Part shown: piece after piece, positions 23,859 to 35,318 of the stretch
Layout of the letters: each line of letters starts with the position of its first letter
Numbering within the stretch: the first letter of the stretch is position 1
NCBI RefSeq assembly: GCF_002575655.3
Contig: NC_053040.3
Coordinates: forward strand, 150,723,148-150,787,147
Direction of reading: 5' to 3'
Source of the DNA: Aegilops tauschii subsp. strangulata
Taxonomy: Eukaryota; Streptophyta; Magnoliopsida; Poales; Poaceae
DNA: 64,000 nucleotides
Notes under the pieces: generated by a model
Database searches by the model: none
Told to the model about the DNA's origin: nothing
Seen by the model: the letters and a program-made list of their open reading frames with translations, nothing else
Program-made: the position numbers and the translations under genes

Positions 23859-25706
23859 CTACCGGCGTTTGGCGGCCGGGTCGGGCGCGGGCGCCTGCTC
23901 GACGGCCGCAACGAGCAGGTTGTCGTAGCGCTGGGCCGGCTGGTCGGCCTTGCGCTTGTTGTTTTGCTGGTTGTGCTGCTGCCGGCTTCCTTCGCTGGCC
24001 GGCTTCGGAGGGGGGACCGCCTTTGCTTTGCCGGCTTCATCCAGTGCCACCTGGATCTTCATGGCGGAGTCGGCGTTGGCGTACTTGTCCGCCGTCACTA
24101 TGAGTGCGGCCATGGTGGCCGGCTCGGAGCGTAAGAGCTTCTGATTGAGGAGGGTGCCATCCTGGCACCTGTTGACGAAGTACTGGATCGCTTGGACTTC
24201 GTGGACGCCCTTGCAGCTGTTCCGGAGCTCAGTCCAGCGTGCAAGGTACTCGCGGCCCGTTTCCGCCGGTCCCTGCACGCACATGGCGAGCTGGCTGGGA
24301 CGGCCGGGTCGCTGGTAGGTCCCGGTGAAGTTGCGCATGAAGGCTTGCTCGAAGTCGACCCACGTGTTGATGCTGCCCACCGACAGGCTGTTCAACCACG
24401 TGCGGGCCGACCCCTGGAGCATGAGCGGCGTGTAGCACACGGCGAGATGGTGGTTGCCGCCGGCAATGCCGATGGCGGTGGTGTAGTCGGTGAGCCAGTC
24501 CTCCGGCTTCACGGTGCCGTTGTACTTGGGGGTGTCGCGGGGAAGTGTGAATCCTTTGGTAAAGGGATCGTCCCGGATGCGCGGGCCTAAGCACGCCATC
24601 CCGACCGGGCCGCTTTCCTCCAGCTCCTGGGAAAGGGCGAGTCGGTCGAGGCGGTGGCGGGCGTCGGTGTCGTCGATGTCGCGCGGGCCCAGCCGGCTGG
24701 TGACCGCGCCGTGGGGGGCCGGGTCGACCGAAGCCGGACGTCGGCCGGGCTGGAGTGAAGGGTCGAGCCGGCGTCGGTCTTCCAAGGCCGGCTCGTCGCC
24801 CAAGCCGTCGGCAGTCGTTGGAGTGGGGTTGCGCCGGGTCCGGGTGCGGCCGAAGTGCGCCTCGTCGGGTGGCGAAGACGTCGTGTTCTGATGATCGCTG
24901 GGTCCATCGGCGTGGGTGGAGCCAGATCCCGCCGGCTTGGCAAGTTGGTCGAGGCGGTCCTGCTGCGGGTTGGCCGCGTCGAGGAGGTTGTTCACCCGCT
25001 TTAGGCGATCCTTTAGCTCCTTGCCCGCGAGTTGATCCAGGCCGACCGCAGCCGCCTGGGCGGCATGCATGTTCTTCCCAGGAGTCTCGTAGACGGGCGG
25101 GACGGCACCGAAGGCGCGGCCGATTGCGCCTCCCTAGGCTCGCACGTCGGTGACCCGTCTTGGCTCCGCCGCGAGGGGTGTGAAGCCGTAGGCGGCATTG
25201 CGCTCCAGCTGAGCGGAGTCCAGGCGTCGCAGCGTGGCGGCGAGCGTCTCGGTCAGGTCCAGCAGGCGCTGGCGGTCCTCCTCGAGCCGACTCCGGGACT
25301 AGGCGATGCTGGAGGCGTCGACGTCGGTGGCGATGGGGACGCGAAGGCTCTGCATCATGGCTCGCATCGAGTTGGGCGAGTCGGCCCGCTCCGCTGCAGC
25401 CCTGGCTGCGGCGGCCTTCCTCACCGCGTTGGACGAGGAAGAGGCGCCGGTATCGGTGACGAAGACCTCCACACAGAGGTCCGTTCCTCCGGCAGGAGTG
25501 CTGCTACAGAGGGAGTGGGGAGAGTCGGAGAAGTCAAGTACCTCGCTGGGGTACTCGTCGGCCGCAGGCGCGTCGGATATGCGCAGCACAGCGAAGGAAA
25601 CGGCGAGCGCGTTGATGACATCATCCGCCAGCGTGACGGGCTCATTGGAGTCGGAGGGGAGCCCCGTCTGGAACATGCTTCCGGCCAGCACCTCGAGTTG
25701 GCCCAT
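23859..25706 (-). pseudogene. Tat Gag with two in-frame TAG stops
   Basis: A single reading frame runs from an ATG at 25706 (inside the primer-binding site) to 23859. It is interrupted by TAG codons at 25299-25301 and 25134-25136. The retrotransposon gag domain (PF03732 type) is clear at about 24100-24560, with KYNGTVKPEDWLTDY, WLNSLSVGSINTWVDF and REYLARWTELRNSC. The N-terminal part is Ala/Arg-rich and the C-terminus is Lys/Gln-rich. It would form the particle coat if intact. A third stop at 23859-23861 precedes the zinc-finger part described in the neighbouring entry. Confidence 0.85.
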
Positions 25707-25717
25707 GGTGGGCGCCA
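25702..25717 (-). other. Primer-binding site of Tat element
   Basis: Read on the minus strand, TGGCGCCCACCATGGG follows the LTR end by two bases. TGGCGCCCACC is the common primer-site start in grass Tat elements. Its ATG is also the first in-frame gag ATG. Confidence 0.7.
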
Positions 25718-25719
25718 AC

Positions 25720-26680
25720 TGTCATGGTGGGCGCACGGCAGATGCCAAGGGATGGCTAAAGAGAGGAGGAGGCTCGAGGGCACTGGTGGGCTCCAGAGGC
25801 GAGGTCGGCATGAGCAAGCGCGGGACGCAAGACATACCCAGGTTCGGGGCTCTCTGGAGAGATAACACCCCTAGTCCTGGCGAGTGTGGTTGATGCGTAA
25901 CAATATAGAGTTGCTCCTCGAGCTATATGGAAGAAGAAGGAAGGCAGGCTAGGGCCTAGGCTGCTCCCTCTCCTTGGGTGTGTTTGAGTGTGTTTGTTTC
26001 TGTGATCACCCATATGCATGAGGGCTCCTGGGGGATTTTATAGGTCAACCCCCCAGGGATACAATGGTAATGTTACAAGGCCGTGGGGCCAGGTTGTCAT
26101 TGTTCGGGAAGCCGGTGCTGGGACCCGCCGGGTGTCAGGGCTCGCCGGGTTCTCCGGGCGTGGGACCCGCCGGGCATAGGGGCACTATTTGCCGTCTTGT
26201 CGATCGTCAGGGAGTGGCCAGGTTGAGTCCGCTACAGTGGCGCTCCGTCAGGTTGCCGCTTGCTGGTGTTAGCAGTGACGATGGGTGCACTGTAGCCACG
26301 CCAACCCTGGTCAGCGGGTAGGTGGGGCACTGTTGCCACGCCCCGGCTGACCAGAGGCATGGGAGAGGCACTGTTGCCTTGCTCATATCTGAATGAAGAC
26401 TCGTCCCATCGTACGGCCTGGGTGGGACGGGAGCTGACCCGCGGCCGGGTTGGGGAACACGCCAAGGGGGAGCTAGCTTGTTGGAGAAGTCTTGGTGCAC
26501 CGGGTTCAGCTGTCTTGCGCCGGCCGTCAGGGCCGGGTTCAGGAATTCGGCCGGGTCGCGGGGCTTGGCCGGGTCGGGCGACCCGGCCAAGCGCGAGCCG
26601 GCTTGAGGGGCGTTGCTGGCCCCGTTGTTTTTGAAAAGGATCCGGGTTCCGTTGCCAGCCTAGGGTTCATCCCCCCGACA
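25720..26680 (-). repeat. 5' LTR of Tat element
   Basis: 961 bp, TGTCGGGGGG at 26680 to ACCATGACA at 25720 on the minus strand. TATAAAA lies at 26036-26042 on that strand. It is rich in CCGGG-type repeats. The right flank TATAG (26681-26685) would be the target duplication; the partner is out of the window. Confidence 0.85.
26036..26042 (-). promoter_or_regulatory. TATA box of Tat LTR
   Basis: TATAAAA on the minus strand, about 640 bp into the LTR and upstream of the primer site, in the expected position for the element promoter. Confidence 0.55.
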
Positions 26681-27232
26681 TATAGAGATGGCGGCGGCGG
26701 CCTAGGCTGCGGCTACCAGAGAAGAGGTCAATCCTCGGTCGATGGGCGGTGACGGCATCATAGGAGGTCAATCCTCGGTCTGCGGCGGGAGATAGGAGGA
26801 GCTCAACCATCGAGGTCGGCGGCGGCATGATTCGAGAACATCCATCGCGGTCGATGGCGGGATAGCGGAGGTCGAACTTCAGGCGGCAGCCGCACTAAGC
26901 TTTGCTCCTCGACCCAGCTGTCTCGGCGTGCTGCGGCATCGCACTTCTCTGCCTGCTGGGTGGAGGTCGCCGCGCGGCTAATTAATTAAGGCATTCTTTT
27001 CATGAGTGGCTTAATTAAGGTATTCAATTCCTAAGGGTAGTGTTGTACTAGTACTCTGCGTGTAAATTGACTGGCCATTAATTTTTGTCATTGCACGTCT
27101 GGATAACAATGTGGAGCGCCCTCGGTAATTATGAAAATAAAACCTTGTGATTTATGCATGCATCTTTGGGCAGCAGTTAATTAGTGTATTAATGTTGTTG
27201 TTTTGTTTTTAATTACCATTTGTGTGGTGCAG
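26681..27232 (+). other. CACTA 5' region: leader and intron before tnp2
   Basis: The left part has short direct repeats (GGTCAATCCTCGGTC at about 26728 and 26764). The right part is AT-rich and ends TTGTGTGGTGCAG immediately before the transposase ATG, an excellent splice acceptor. No ORF is convincing here. Confidence 0.5.
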
Positions 27233-30200
27233 ATGGAACGATCTCGATGGATGAAGAATCGGAAAACTGTAGATTTTATCAGTGATGTGACAGAGTTCAT
27301 GAATTTGGCTGAAAGTACAAAGAGGAGAATTGGTGATGCGGATTACATCCTGTCTCCCTGTACTGATTGTGCCAATACAGAGTCACATGAAGTTGCAGAT
27401 GTCCAGTTGCACTTAGTCTCTAGGGGATTCATGGATGGATATACACGTTGGGCCAGACATAGTGAAGAGGAGGTCATGAATGAAGATACCCAGGGCTGCG
27501 AGATGCCAAACCCCGATCAGTGTCACATGGATGTTGAATCTAACATCGGGGCAGAGGCGTCAAGCTACCAATGGAACACCAAAAAGTTGAAACGCCCACT
27601 GGAAAACCAGATGTCGACGCAGATGACGACGATCTTGATATGCCAGATTTTGCTACTATGATTGCAGATTTCGAGGGCCCAAAAAAGGATATGATTGGGT
27701 ACAAGGATCTGCCAACCATTGATGTGGACTCCATGAAAGAATTGTATCCAGGTTGCAAAAAGAAATATTCCAAGTTGAGTGCCACCCTGGCGCTTCTCAG
27801 ATTTAAAGCAGCAAACGGTCTATCAAACAAGGGCTTCACAGAGATGTTAGGTCTTTTGAAAGAAATTCTTCCGGAAGATAATGTGCTCCCCAGAAGCACG
27901 AATGAAGCAAAGAAAATTGTTTGCCCATTGGAACTTGAAGCACAGAAGATACACGCTTGTGTGAATGATTGTATATTGTACCGTGGTGAGTACAAATATT
28001 TGCGTGCATGTCCCACATGCAAGCATGCATGATACAAGCACAAAAGAGCAAAGGACAAGTACAAATTGGGCGACGAGATCAAGACAGGAATCCCATTCAA
28101 GGTTGTTTGGTACCTGCCATTAATTCCAAGGTTGAGGCGTTTGTTTGCAAACCCTAGAGAGGCAAAGAGGTTGCAGTGGCATCATGATGAGCGAATTGCG
28201 GATAAGTTTATGAGGCACCCGAAAGATGGGGCTCAGTGGGAAATAATCGACAACAAGTTTGAAGACTTTGCCAAGGATCTTAGAAGTATAAGGCTCAGGG
28301 AGTGTACTGACGGGATGAATCCTTTTGGCGATATGAGCACCAATCACAGCACATGGCCGGTGCTTCTGTGCATATATAACCTAGCTCCTTGGTTGTGTAT
28401 GAAGAAAAATACATTATGATGTCAATGATTATCCAAGGCCTGAAGCAACCTGGAAATGACATGGACATTTACTTTCAGCTACTGGTAGAAGAACTGCTGA
28501 CAGTGTGGATAGATGCGCCTACTGTAAAATGTTATGATGCTTGCAGAAAGGAGATTTTTGATCTACATGCGATGCTGGTGCACACCATTCAAGATATGCC
28601 GGCATTAGGCAACACATCAGGGCAGAAAACAAAGGGAAATGTAGGCTGTGTCACAAGCATGGATAGGACAGCTAGCAGAAGACTTCCCAACTCGCACAAA
28701 ACCGTGTATTTGCGTCATCGTAGGTTCTTACGAAAAAATCACCCATACCAAAAGATGAAGCTGAATTTGATGGTACGGCAGAGGCAGGTGTGGGCCCAAG
28801 ACCCTATGAAGGGGAGGTGGTCCACAACATGGCTAAGAAAATTAATGTTGTGCTTGGCAAGAACCACCCTTTGACGATGAAACAAACACCCAAGGGTCAA
28901 GTGTTTAAGAAGAAATTGGTGTTCTAGAAATTACCCTACTTGGAGATTCTACGTGTACGTCACTGCATCGATTTCATACACGTAGAGAAGAACGTATGTG
29001 AAAACATCCTTGGTACTCTGCTCAAGATTAAAGGTGAAAGAAAGGATGGTGACGGTTCACGGCTCGATATGCTTGCTGATCAATCAAAACGCAAGAGTGA
29101 AGCACAAGATGATGACAAATTCATCAAAGCTCGCCAGAGTTACAATTTCAGTACAAAAGAAGTAACACAGTTCTTCCCCTATTTGTTGTCAGTTAAGACG
29201 CCCTCTTCCTACTGCGCAAACATCAGAAGTCTCGTGGATGTGAGCTCGGATAAAATGAAGTTGGGACACATGAAGCCACATGATTGCCACATAATGTTGA
29301 CACAAATCCTCCCGGTGGGCATCAGGAATCTGATGGGCAAAGATATAAGAAACACACTCATTGACCTCTGTGATTTCTTCAACCAACTATGGCAGAAAGT
29401 TGTAGATCCTGAAGAGTTGGATCATATGCAAGATGATATTGCAAGAATATTGTCCAACCTAGAGATGTTTTTCCCACCGTCATTCTTTGATGTCATGGTC
29501 CATCTCACTGTGCACCCTGTCGATGAGATAAAGTATTGTGGTCCTGTGTGTCTTCGCAACATGTATCCCTTCAAGCGGTTCATGGGAATACTAAAGCGCT
29601 TTTGTCATAACTAAAACCATCCAGAGGCAAGCATCCTACAAGGTTATACCATGAAGGAGGTCGTTGAGTTTTGCATCGAATACATGAAACAAAGACCTAT
29701 AGGTTTGCCCCTCTCTCGCCACGAGGGAAGGCTGAAAGGTAAGCCGGTCCTTGCTGGCACGCAAATGGCTGCACCCGGAGACTTGGCAGAGAAAGCCCAT
29801 TTGACGGTACTGCTTAACAGCCCAGTTCTCAGCGCTTATGCCGAAGAACACTTGGCGGAGATACGCCAAAGCTTCTTACCAACGGTGCCTTCATCAGATG
29901 TGGAGATGAAGGAGCAAACTAAGAACTATGCCGAATGGATGAAGAATTGTTTGGCACAAGGATCCATCGATGACATTGTTACGTGGTTGGCACAAAAGCC
30001 ATCACCTACGGTGTTGACGTACCAAGCATATGACATAAATGGATACACGTTCTACACTGAGGAATGTGATCAGAAGACCTAATATCAGAATAGCTCTGTT
30101 CGAATAGAATGCATGACTGTAAATGAAGCTAATAAAAGGATATACTATGGAACCATCAAAGAGATTTGGGAGCTTGACTATGTGAAAGTTAAGGCGGCAT

Positions 30201-30565
30201 TATTCAGGTGTGCATGGATCCCTCTTGGTCATGTAAGGATTGATGAGTACAGGAAGACCTGTGTTAACAGGACAACGATGGCATATCACGCGGACCCATT
30301 CATTCTTGCCAGCGATGCTACCCAGATTTTCTTTGTGGAAGACCCCTTGCATAAGAACTGCCATGTAGTGATGCATGGGAAGAGAAGGGTACTGGGTGTC
30401 GACGATGTTCCCGATGAGGACGAGTACGATGAATTTGATGAGTTGCCAGCCAAGGGATCACGCACCAGTGTAACAGAGAAGCGTAAAATCATCAGAAAAC
30501 CCAAGTTCATTCGGGGTCAACGTAATGATCCCAGTTCCCCCATGTACATGGGAATTAAGCCGTAA
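27233..30565 (+). pseudogene. tnp2: CACTA transposase tnp2, multiply interrupted
   Basis: Domains are in canonical order: transposase-associated N-terminus (27233-27480, MERSRWM... with DYILSPCTDC and HLVSRGFMDGY); tnp2 (about 27600-28900, with CPLELEAQKIHACVNDC and LYRGEYKYLRACPTC); DUF4218 (about 29440-29590, HLTVHPVDEIKYCGPV); and DUF4216 (about 30130-30330, with KVKAALFRCAWIPL). The protein binds element ends and catalyses cut-and-paste transposition. Breaks: a frame change near 27560-27600, TGA at 28030-28032 (consistent with CGA to TGA), a frameshift near 28400, another near 28740-28800, a stop near 28925, TAA at 29612-29614 and TAA at 30080-30082. The start is the ATG directly after the splice acceptor. 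Confidence 0.92.
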
Positions 30566-30779
30566 GACTAGTCTTTATGCCTGCCCTGCAACTTTATTCG
30601 TTCAATTTAGAACTGTCGTGTGTACTGAATTTGTGAGTTATGCCTAGTTTTCTGTTGATGTAAGATCCGTTAATATGTTGACCTTGATATGCTATCAGCT
30701 CAGGCAATGAATATGAATTGTTTTTTGTTATTATTATTATATCATAGAGGTAGCACACTCAATTGATCTCACTACAGTA
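30566..30779 (+). other. Downstream region of tnp2
   Basis: AT-rich sequence after the tnp2 stop, including a short TTA run near 30737. It probably holds the transcript 3' end; nothing else is visible. Confidence 0.4.
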
Positions 30780-31671
30780 TGTGTGAACAAAAATATGCAA
30801 TCTGGTTTGCGAATAGCACACGATTCGTTGATGAAAGCCGTGTGCCGACCAAACCCCGCCCACGATCTGAGTCGTGCTTTCCGATTGGCTAGAACCCAAA
30901 CCCCACGGATCATACGTCTGCACCGTTGGATGCTCCTAGATCGAACGGCGATCCTCATCCCTGTCGACAGCACATGCAGTTCCGGTTGTAATTTTATTTT
31001 TATGCACAAAATGCATGTTAAACTCAAAAAATGTCTTAAAGATAGCTAACGATACTTGAAATGCGCCAGAAAATCAAACCCGTGGTATAATGGTGATTGC
31101 GTACCGTGGAAATTTTTATGAGCCAAACGATGAAGTCACCGGCCACATGAGTTTAAATTGACACGCCTAATTTTGGAAACCATGATCCTTCATGTGAGAT
31201 GCTCCGGTTTGGAAGGAGCGGTCATCAAAACTTGTGCCGAACTGTACCAATTTTTTCCACGGGGTCGTGAGAGCATGCCACGGGCACACATCAATTTTGA
31301 TGATGTCCGGACTCCATCTGAATTTCTTGTAATTAAAATACCAACTAGGCCTACGCCAGTGGCCGCACCTCGCGGCCAAAATGTTTGAAACTTCTCCCCG
31401 CTTCTCGAACAAACAGATGAAAACTCACAAAGCGACGCACAAATGATATGTACACCTTCTTTGCTAGGCTGATAGTAAGGGGGTATCATAGCGAGTATCA
31501 TGCATGCCAACTAGGCAATTTTGATGAGCTGTCATAGAATTAAATGAAGAAAGAGAGGATTAAGTGTCATATCATGAAATCGTATCATAATAAATGCTAT
31601 GCTACTATGTGTCATGCATGACAATAAATAAAGTACTACATGATACTACTCTATGATACTATGCATTAGAG

Positions 31672-31945
31672 CAAGTACAATAGAGTGACATAAGCAGGCT
31701 ATAAGGAATGGAATAATATATATGTGCTTAGTTGGAGGAAAGAGAAGAGGAGAGAGAAGAGAAGCGGGCTCTTGGTTAGTAGCCAACTGCAACACGAGAC
31801 CCGAGACACTTTGTGAGAATGTAAGGTGGGCCAACTATTGATAAACTAGTACATATTTAAAACAAATTATTGTACATGCCGGCTGAGAGGTTGGCTGTAT
31901 ATGACATGGCAACTTCTGACCGTTGGTTGTATTATTAACCATGCT
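31672..31945. mobile_element. Nested MITE within the cluster
   Basis: Begins GAGCAAGTACAATAG and ends with the inverse CTATT-like TATTAACCATGCTC, giving imperfect terminal inverted repeats. It sits inside a longer MITE whose ends (GGCTGATAGTAAG at 31467 and CTACGACCAGCC near 32233) face each other. Confidence 0.5.
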
Positions 31946-32510
31946 CAAAGTGAGGTAGCTAGTATATCACAGACTAGCTAGTATCATATATATGCATGAT
32001 ACTAGTATATGATCGATAATACCTCCGTAATGTGTGCATAGTATCATAAGTTAGTATCTTAGGTTGCCTTATTAATTGCCAAGCATGACACAAAGTAGTA
32101 CAACATTTAATATGATACAGTATCATGATATGATACCACACACTCTCTTTCCTCATTTAACTGTGTGCCACATCATCCAAAAAGTCTAGTTGGCATGCAT
32201 GATACCGCTTGATACTCCCATACTACGACCAGCCTTAGGGTGGCCATAGTGGGGGTATCATATATAGCCGGTATCATGCATTCGTAGCAAATATGATGAT
32301 GTGGCAAAGAAGCAGTAACATAGGTAGATACCGTAACATATATAATAAATGCTTTACTACTTTGCGTCATGCATGGGCATAAATACGGTCATATATGATA
32401 TATACTACTCTATGATACTATATATGCACTATGAAGGTATGTACGTAGTATCATACACTAGTATCATATGCATGATACTATAATATATGATACTCCCCAC
32501 TATATAAGGC

Positions 32511-32754
32511 TGGCCATAGTGGTGGTATCATAGCCGACGATATCATGCACTCGGAAATAGCAAGTATGCTGATGTGGCAAAGAATTAAATATAGAGAGGG
32601 TTAGAGTAACATATAGGTAGATACCGTATCATGTTAAATGCGATGCTAATTTGTGTCATGCATGGCAATAAATACGATCAATGATACTATACTCTATGTA
32701 TTATATATACTATGCGCTATAATTAAAGGTAGTATCTCTCCACTATGAGTAGCC
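32511..32754. mobile_element. MITE with GGCTGGCCATAGTGG ends
   Basis: About 244 bp from GGCTGGCCATAGTGG to CCACTATGAGTAGCC, flanked by TAA on both sides, as expected of a Tourist-like (PIF/Harbinger) MITE. Confidence 0.65.
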
Positions 32755-35318
32755 TAAGTATAGCCTAACTAAAACACCCACATGTAGTTGTAGTAGGGTT
32801 TTTGACTTTAATTATATGCACTAAAATGCAAGGTAAGTGCAAAGAATAACTTAAACATAGCAGACAACCTGAAATGGGCCGGAACGATTTAGCTAGTAAC
32901 TGATGATTTGTAGTCCGAAGTGCCGCGTCTCCTTTTGGAAACTATTATCCTTCTTGTGATATGCTCCGGTATGGAAGGTGCGAGCACCAAAACTTGTGCC
33001 AAACTTTACCAAAAAATTTCCATGCGATCGTGAGAGCACGCGACAGTGACACAATGATTTTTGTTTTTTCCGGACTCTATATGTATTTCCTGGAATTAAA
33101 ATACCAACAAGGCCTATGCCTCTGGCCGCACCCTGCGGCTGAACTGTTTGAAGTGTTTTCCCGTTTCTCGCACAATGAATGAAAACTCGCAAAGCGACAC
33201 ACAAATGATCTTGCTAACACGCACGTGTAGTTGCAGGTATATATATACATAAAAACGAGATCTTTTTTTTGCATATTCAAAGTTTGAGATGGCTAGTGAG
33301 GCCTGCCACGTGGTAAAATGTAACAGAAAATCAAAGCATAGGGTACAATCGTGATTTCTTACCGTGGAAAAGAATTGGAGGCGAAACGATGAACTCATGT
33401 TTTCATTCAAACAAAAATATGTTGTTAGGTAATGTAAATGTTTTCAAATAGCACATGGTTCACTCACGAAAGCCGTGTGTCCACTAAACCGTGGCCGATG
33501 CCCACCCCTCTGCCACGCGTGCGATCTGAGTCATGCATTCTGGTTGGCCAGAACCCAAACCCCACGGATCGTACGTCTACATCGTTGGATTCTCCTTGAT
33601 CGAACAGCGATCCTCATCCCTTTAGAAAGCACATGCAGTTCCGGTTGTGATTTTATTTATATCCACAATTGCACGTTAAATTCAAAAAAAGGCCTTAAAT
33701 ATAGCAAATGATTCCTGAAATGTGTTAGAAAATCAAACCCGTGGTATAATGGTGAATGCATACCGTTGAAATTTTTATGAGGCCAAACAATGAAGTCACC
33801 GACCACTAGAGTTTGAATTGACACATCTCCTTTTGGAAACCATGGTCCTTCATGTGAGATTCTCCGATTTGGAAGGAACGATCATCAAAACCTGTGCCAA
33901 ACTTTACCAAAAAAATTCCCCGGGGTCATGAGAGCACGCCACGGGCACACACCGATTTTGATGAAGTCTAGACTCCATCTGAATTCCCAGTAATTAAAAT
34001 ACCAACTAGGCCTATGCCGGTGGCCGCACCTCGCGGCCGAAATGTTTGAAACTTCTCCCAGTTTCTCAGACAATGGATGAAAACTCGCAAAGCGACACAC
34101 AAATGATTTGTACACCTTCTTTGCTAACTAACACCCTAGATGTAGTTGTAGAACGGTTTTGAATTTAATTATATGCACTAAATGCAAGGTAAGTGCAAAA
34201 ATTGACTTGAATATAGTAACTAGACCTGAAATGGGCCAGAAAATCAAACCTAGAGTATATACGTGATTGTTTATCGTGAAAATAATTCAAAGCGGAACTA
34301 TGTAGTCACTGACAATTGGAGTCTGAAGTACCCCGTCTCCTTTTGGAAACTATGATCCTTCTTGTGAGATGCTCCAATTTGGAAGGTGTGAGCATCAAAA
34401 CTCGTGCCATCTTTACCAAAAAAATTCCATGTGATCCTGAGAACACGCCACAGTGACACACTGATTTTCGTTATTTCCGGACTCTATATGCATTTCCTGT
34501 AATTAGAATACCAACAAGGCATACGCTTCTAGCCGCACCCTGCGGCAAAATTTTTTGATTTTTTTCCCGTTTCTCGAACAATGAATGAAAACTCCCAAAG
34601 CGACACGTGATCTTGCTAGCTAGCTAGCACCCACGTGTAGTTGCGACTATAGCAAATGACTCAAATATAGCAAACGATACCTCAAATGCACGAGAAAATT
34701 GAACCATAGGGTACAATGGTGATTTCTTACCATGGAAAACAATTTGGAGGCGAAACGATGAACTCTTGTTTTCATTCAAACAAAAATGTGATGTTAGTTC
34801 ATGTAAATGTTTTCAAATAGCCCCTCGCAAAAAATGTTTTCAAATAGCACACGGTTCACTCATGAAAGCCGTGTGCCTACCAAACCGTGGACGATGCCCC
34901 CCCTTGCTGCACGCGCGATCTGAGTCGTGCATTCTGATTGGCCAGAACCCAAACCCCATGGATCGTACGTCTGCACTGTTGGACGCTCCCAGATCGAACG
35001 GCAATCCTTGTCCCTTTCGACAGGAAATGCAGTCCGGCTAGGAATTGATTTATACGCCAAAATGCACGGTAAATGCCAAAAATGTCTTACATATAGCACA
35101 CGAGACCTGAAATGCGCAAGCAAATCAAACCCGTGGTATAATGGTGATTGCTTAACGTGGGAAAAATTTAGAGGCAAAACGATGAACTCACGTCTTCATT
35201 TCAAAATTAGTATGTCTTCATTTCAAACAAAAATATCATCTTTGTGCACACGAGCGCTTAGAGGCAACTGTTTGCATAGCCTTTCCGTGCGGCGACCGGG
35301 GATATTTTTCACCCTTTT

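Larger units (their letters stand above)
4672..26680 (-). mobile_element. Tat-lineage Ty3/gypsy retrotransposon, minus strand, 3' LTR outside window
   Basis: Reading leftwards from 26680 the order is 5' LTR (25720-26680), primer-binding site, gag, protease, RT, two RNase H-like domains, integrase, a convergent antisense gene, and then the window edge. The 5' LTR begins TGTCGGGGGG (26680) and ends CACCATGACA (25720). The element is split at 8241-19111 by a complete chromovirus and at 1-4671 by another LTR. A degenerate RNase H followed by a second RNase H of the FDGS type is characteristic of plant Tat elements. Antisense ORFs between pol and the 3' LTR are known from Tat families such as Grande and Retand. 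Every coding part is broken, so the copy is dead. Confidence 0.85.
31467..32764. mobile_element. Cluster of Tourist-like MITEs
   Basis: The sister repeat unit at 34117-34130 shows the empty site, so the inserted block is defined by comparison. It is flanked by the 3-bp duplication CTA (31464-31466 and 32765-32767). Repeated GG(C/G)TGGCCATAGTGG-like ends in both orientations, many GTATCATA/TATGATAC motifs, and TAA/TTA-type target sites indicate several related PIF/Harbinger-type MITEs inserted in or next to each other. No coding capacity. Confidence 0.75.
30780..35230 (+). repeat. Higher-order tandem repeat spacer of CACTA
   Basis: A unit of about 1.34-1.40 kb repeats two and a part times. 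The anchor AATAGCACA (followed by AAAGCCGTGTG) occurs near 30811, 33447 and 34843; the first interval is longer only because of the MITE insertion. Each unit contains two diverged halves of about 650 bp that share blocks such as CTTCATGTGAGATGCTCC (or its CTTCTTGTGA variant) and GGCCGCACC...GCGGC. ORFs inside are short and shifted between copies, so it is not coding. Confidence 0.85.

Noticed and set aside
31115..35140. GTGGTATAATGGTGA motif resembling a tRNA A box, repeated in the CACTA spacer
   Set aside because: No B box at the right distance and no cloverleaf. It is part of the repeat unit.
34927..35318. N-terminal part of the 212-codon ORF containing the Transposase_24 start
   Set aside because: It lies in the spacer repeat and its codons are not conserved between repeat copies. 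Coding similarity starts only after the splice acceptor near 35318.
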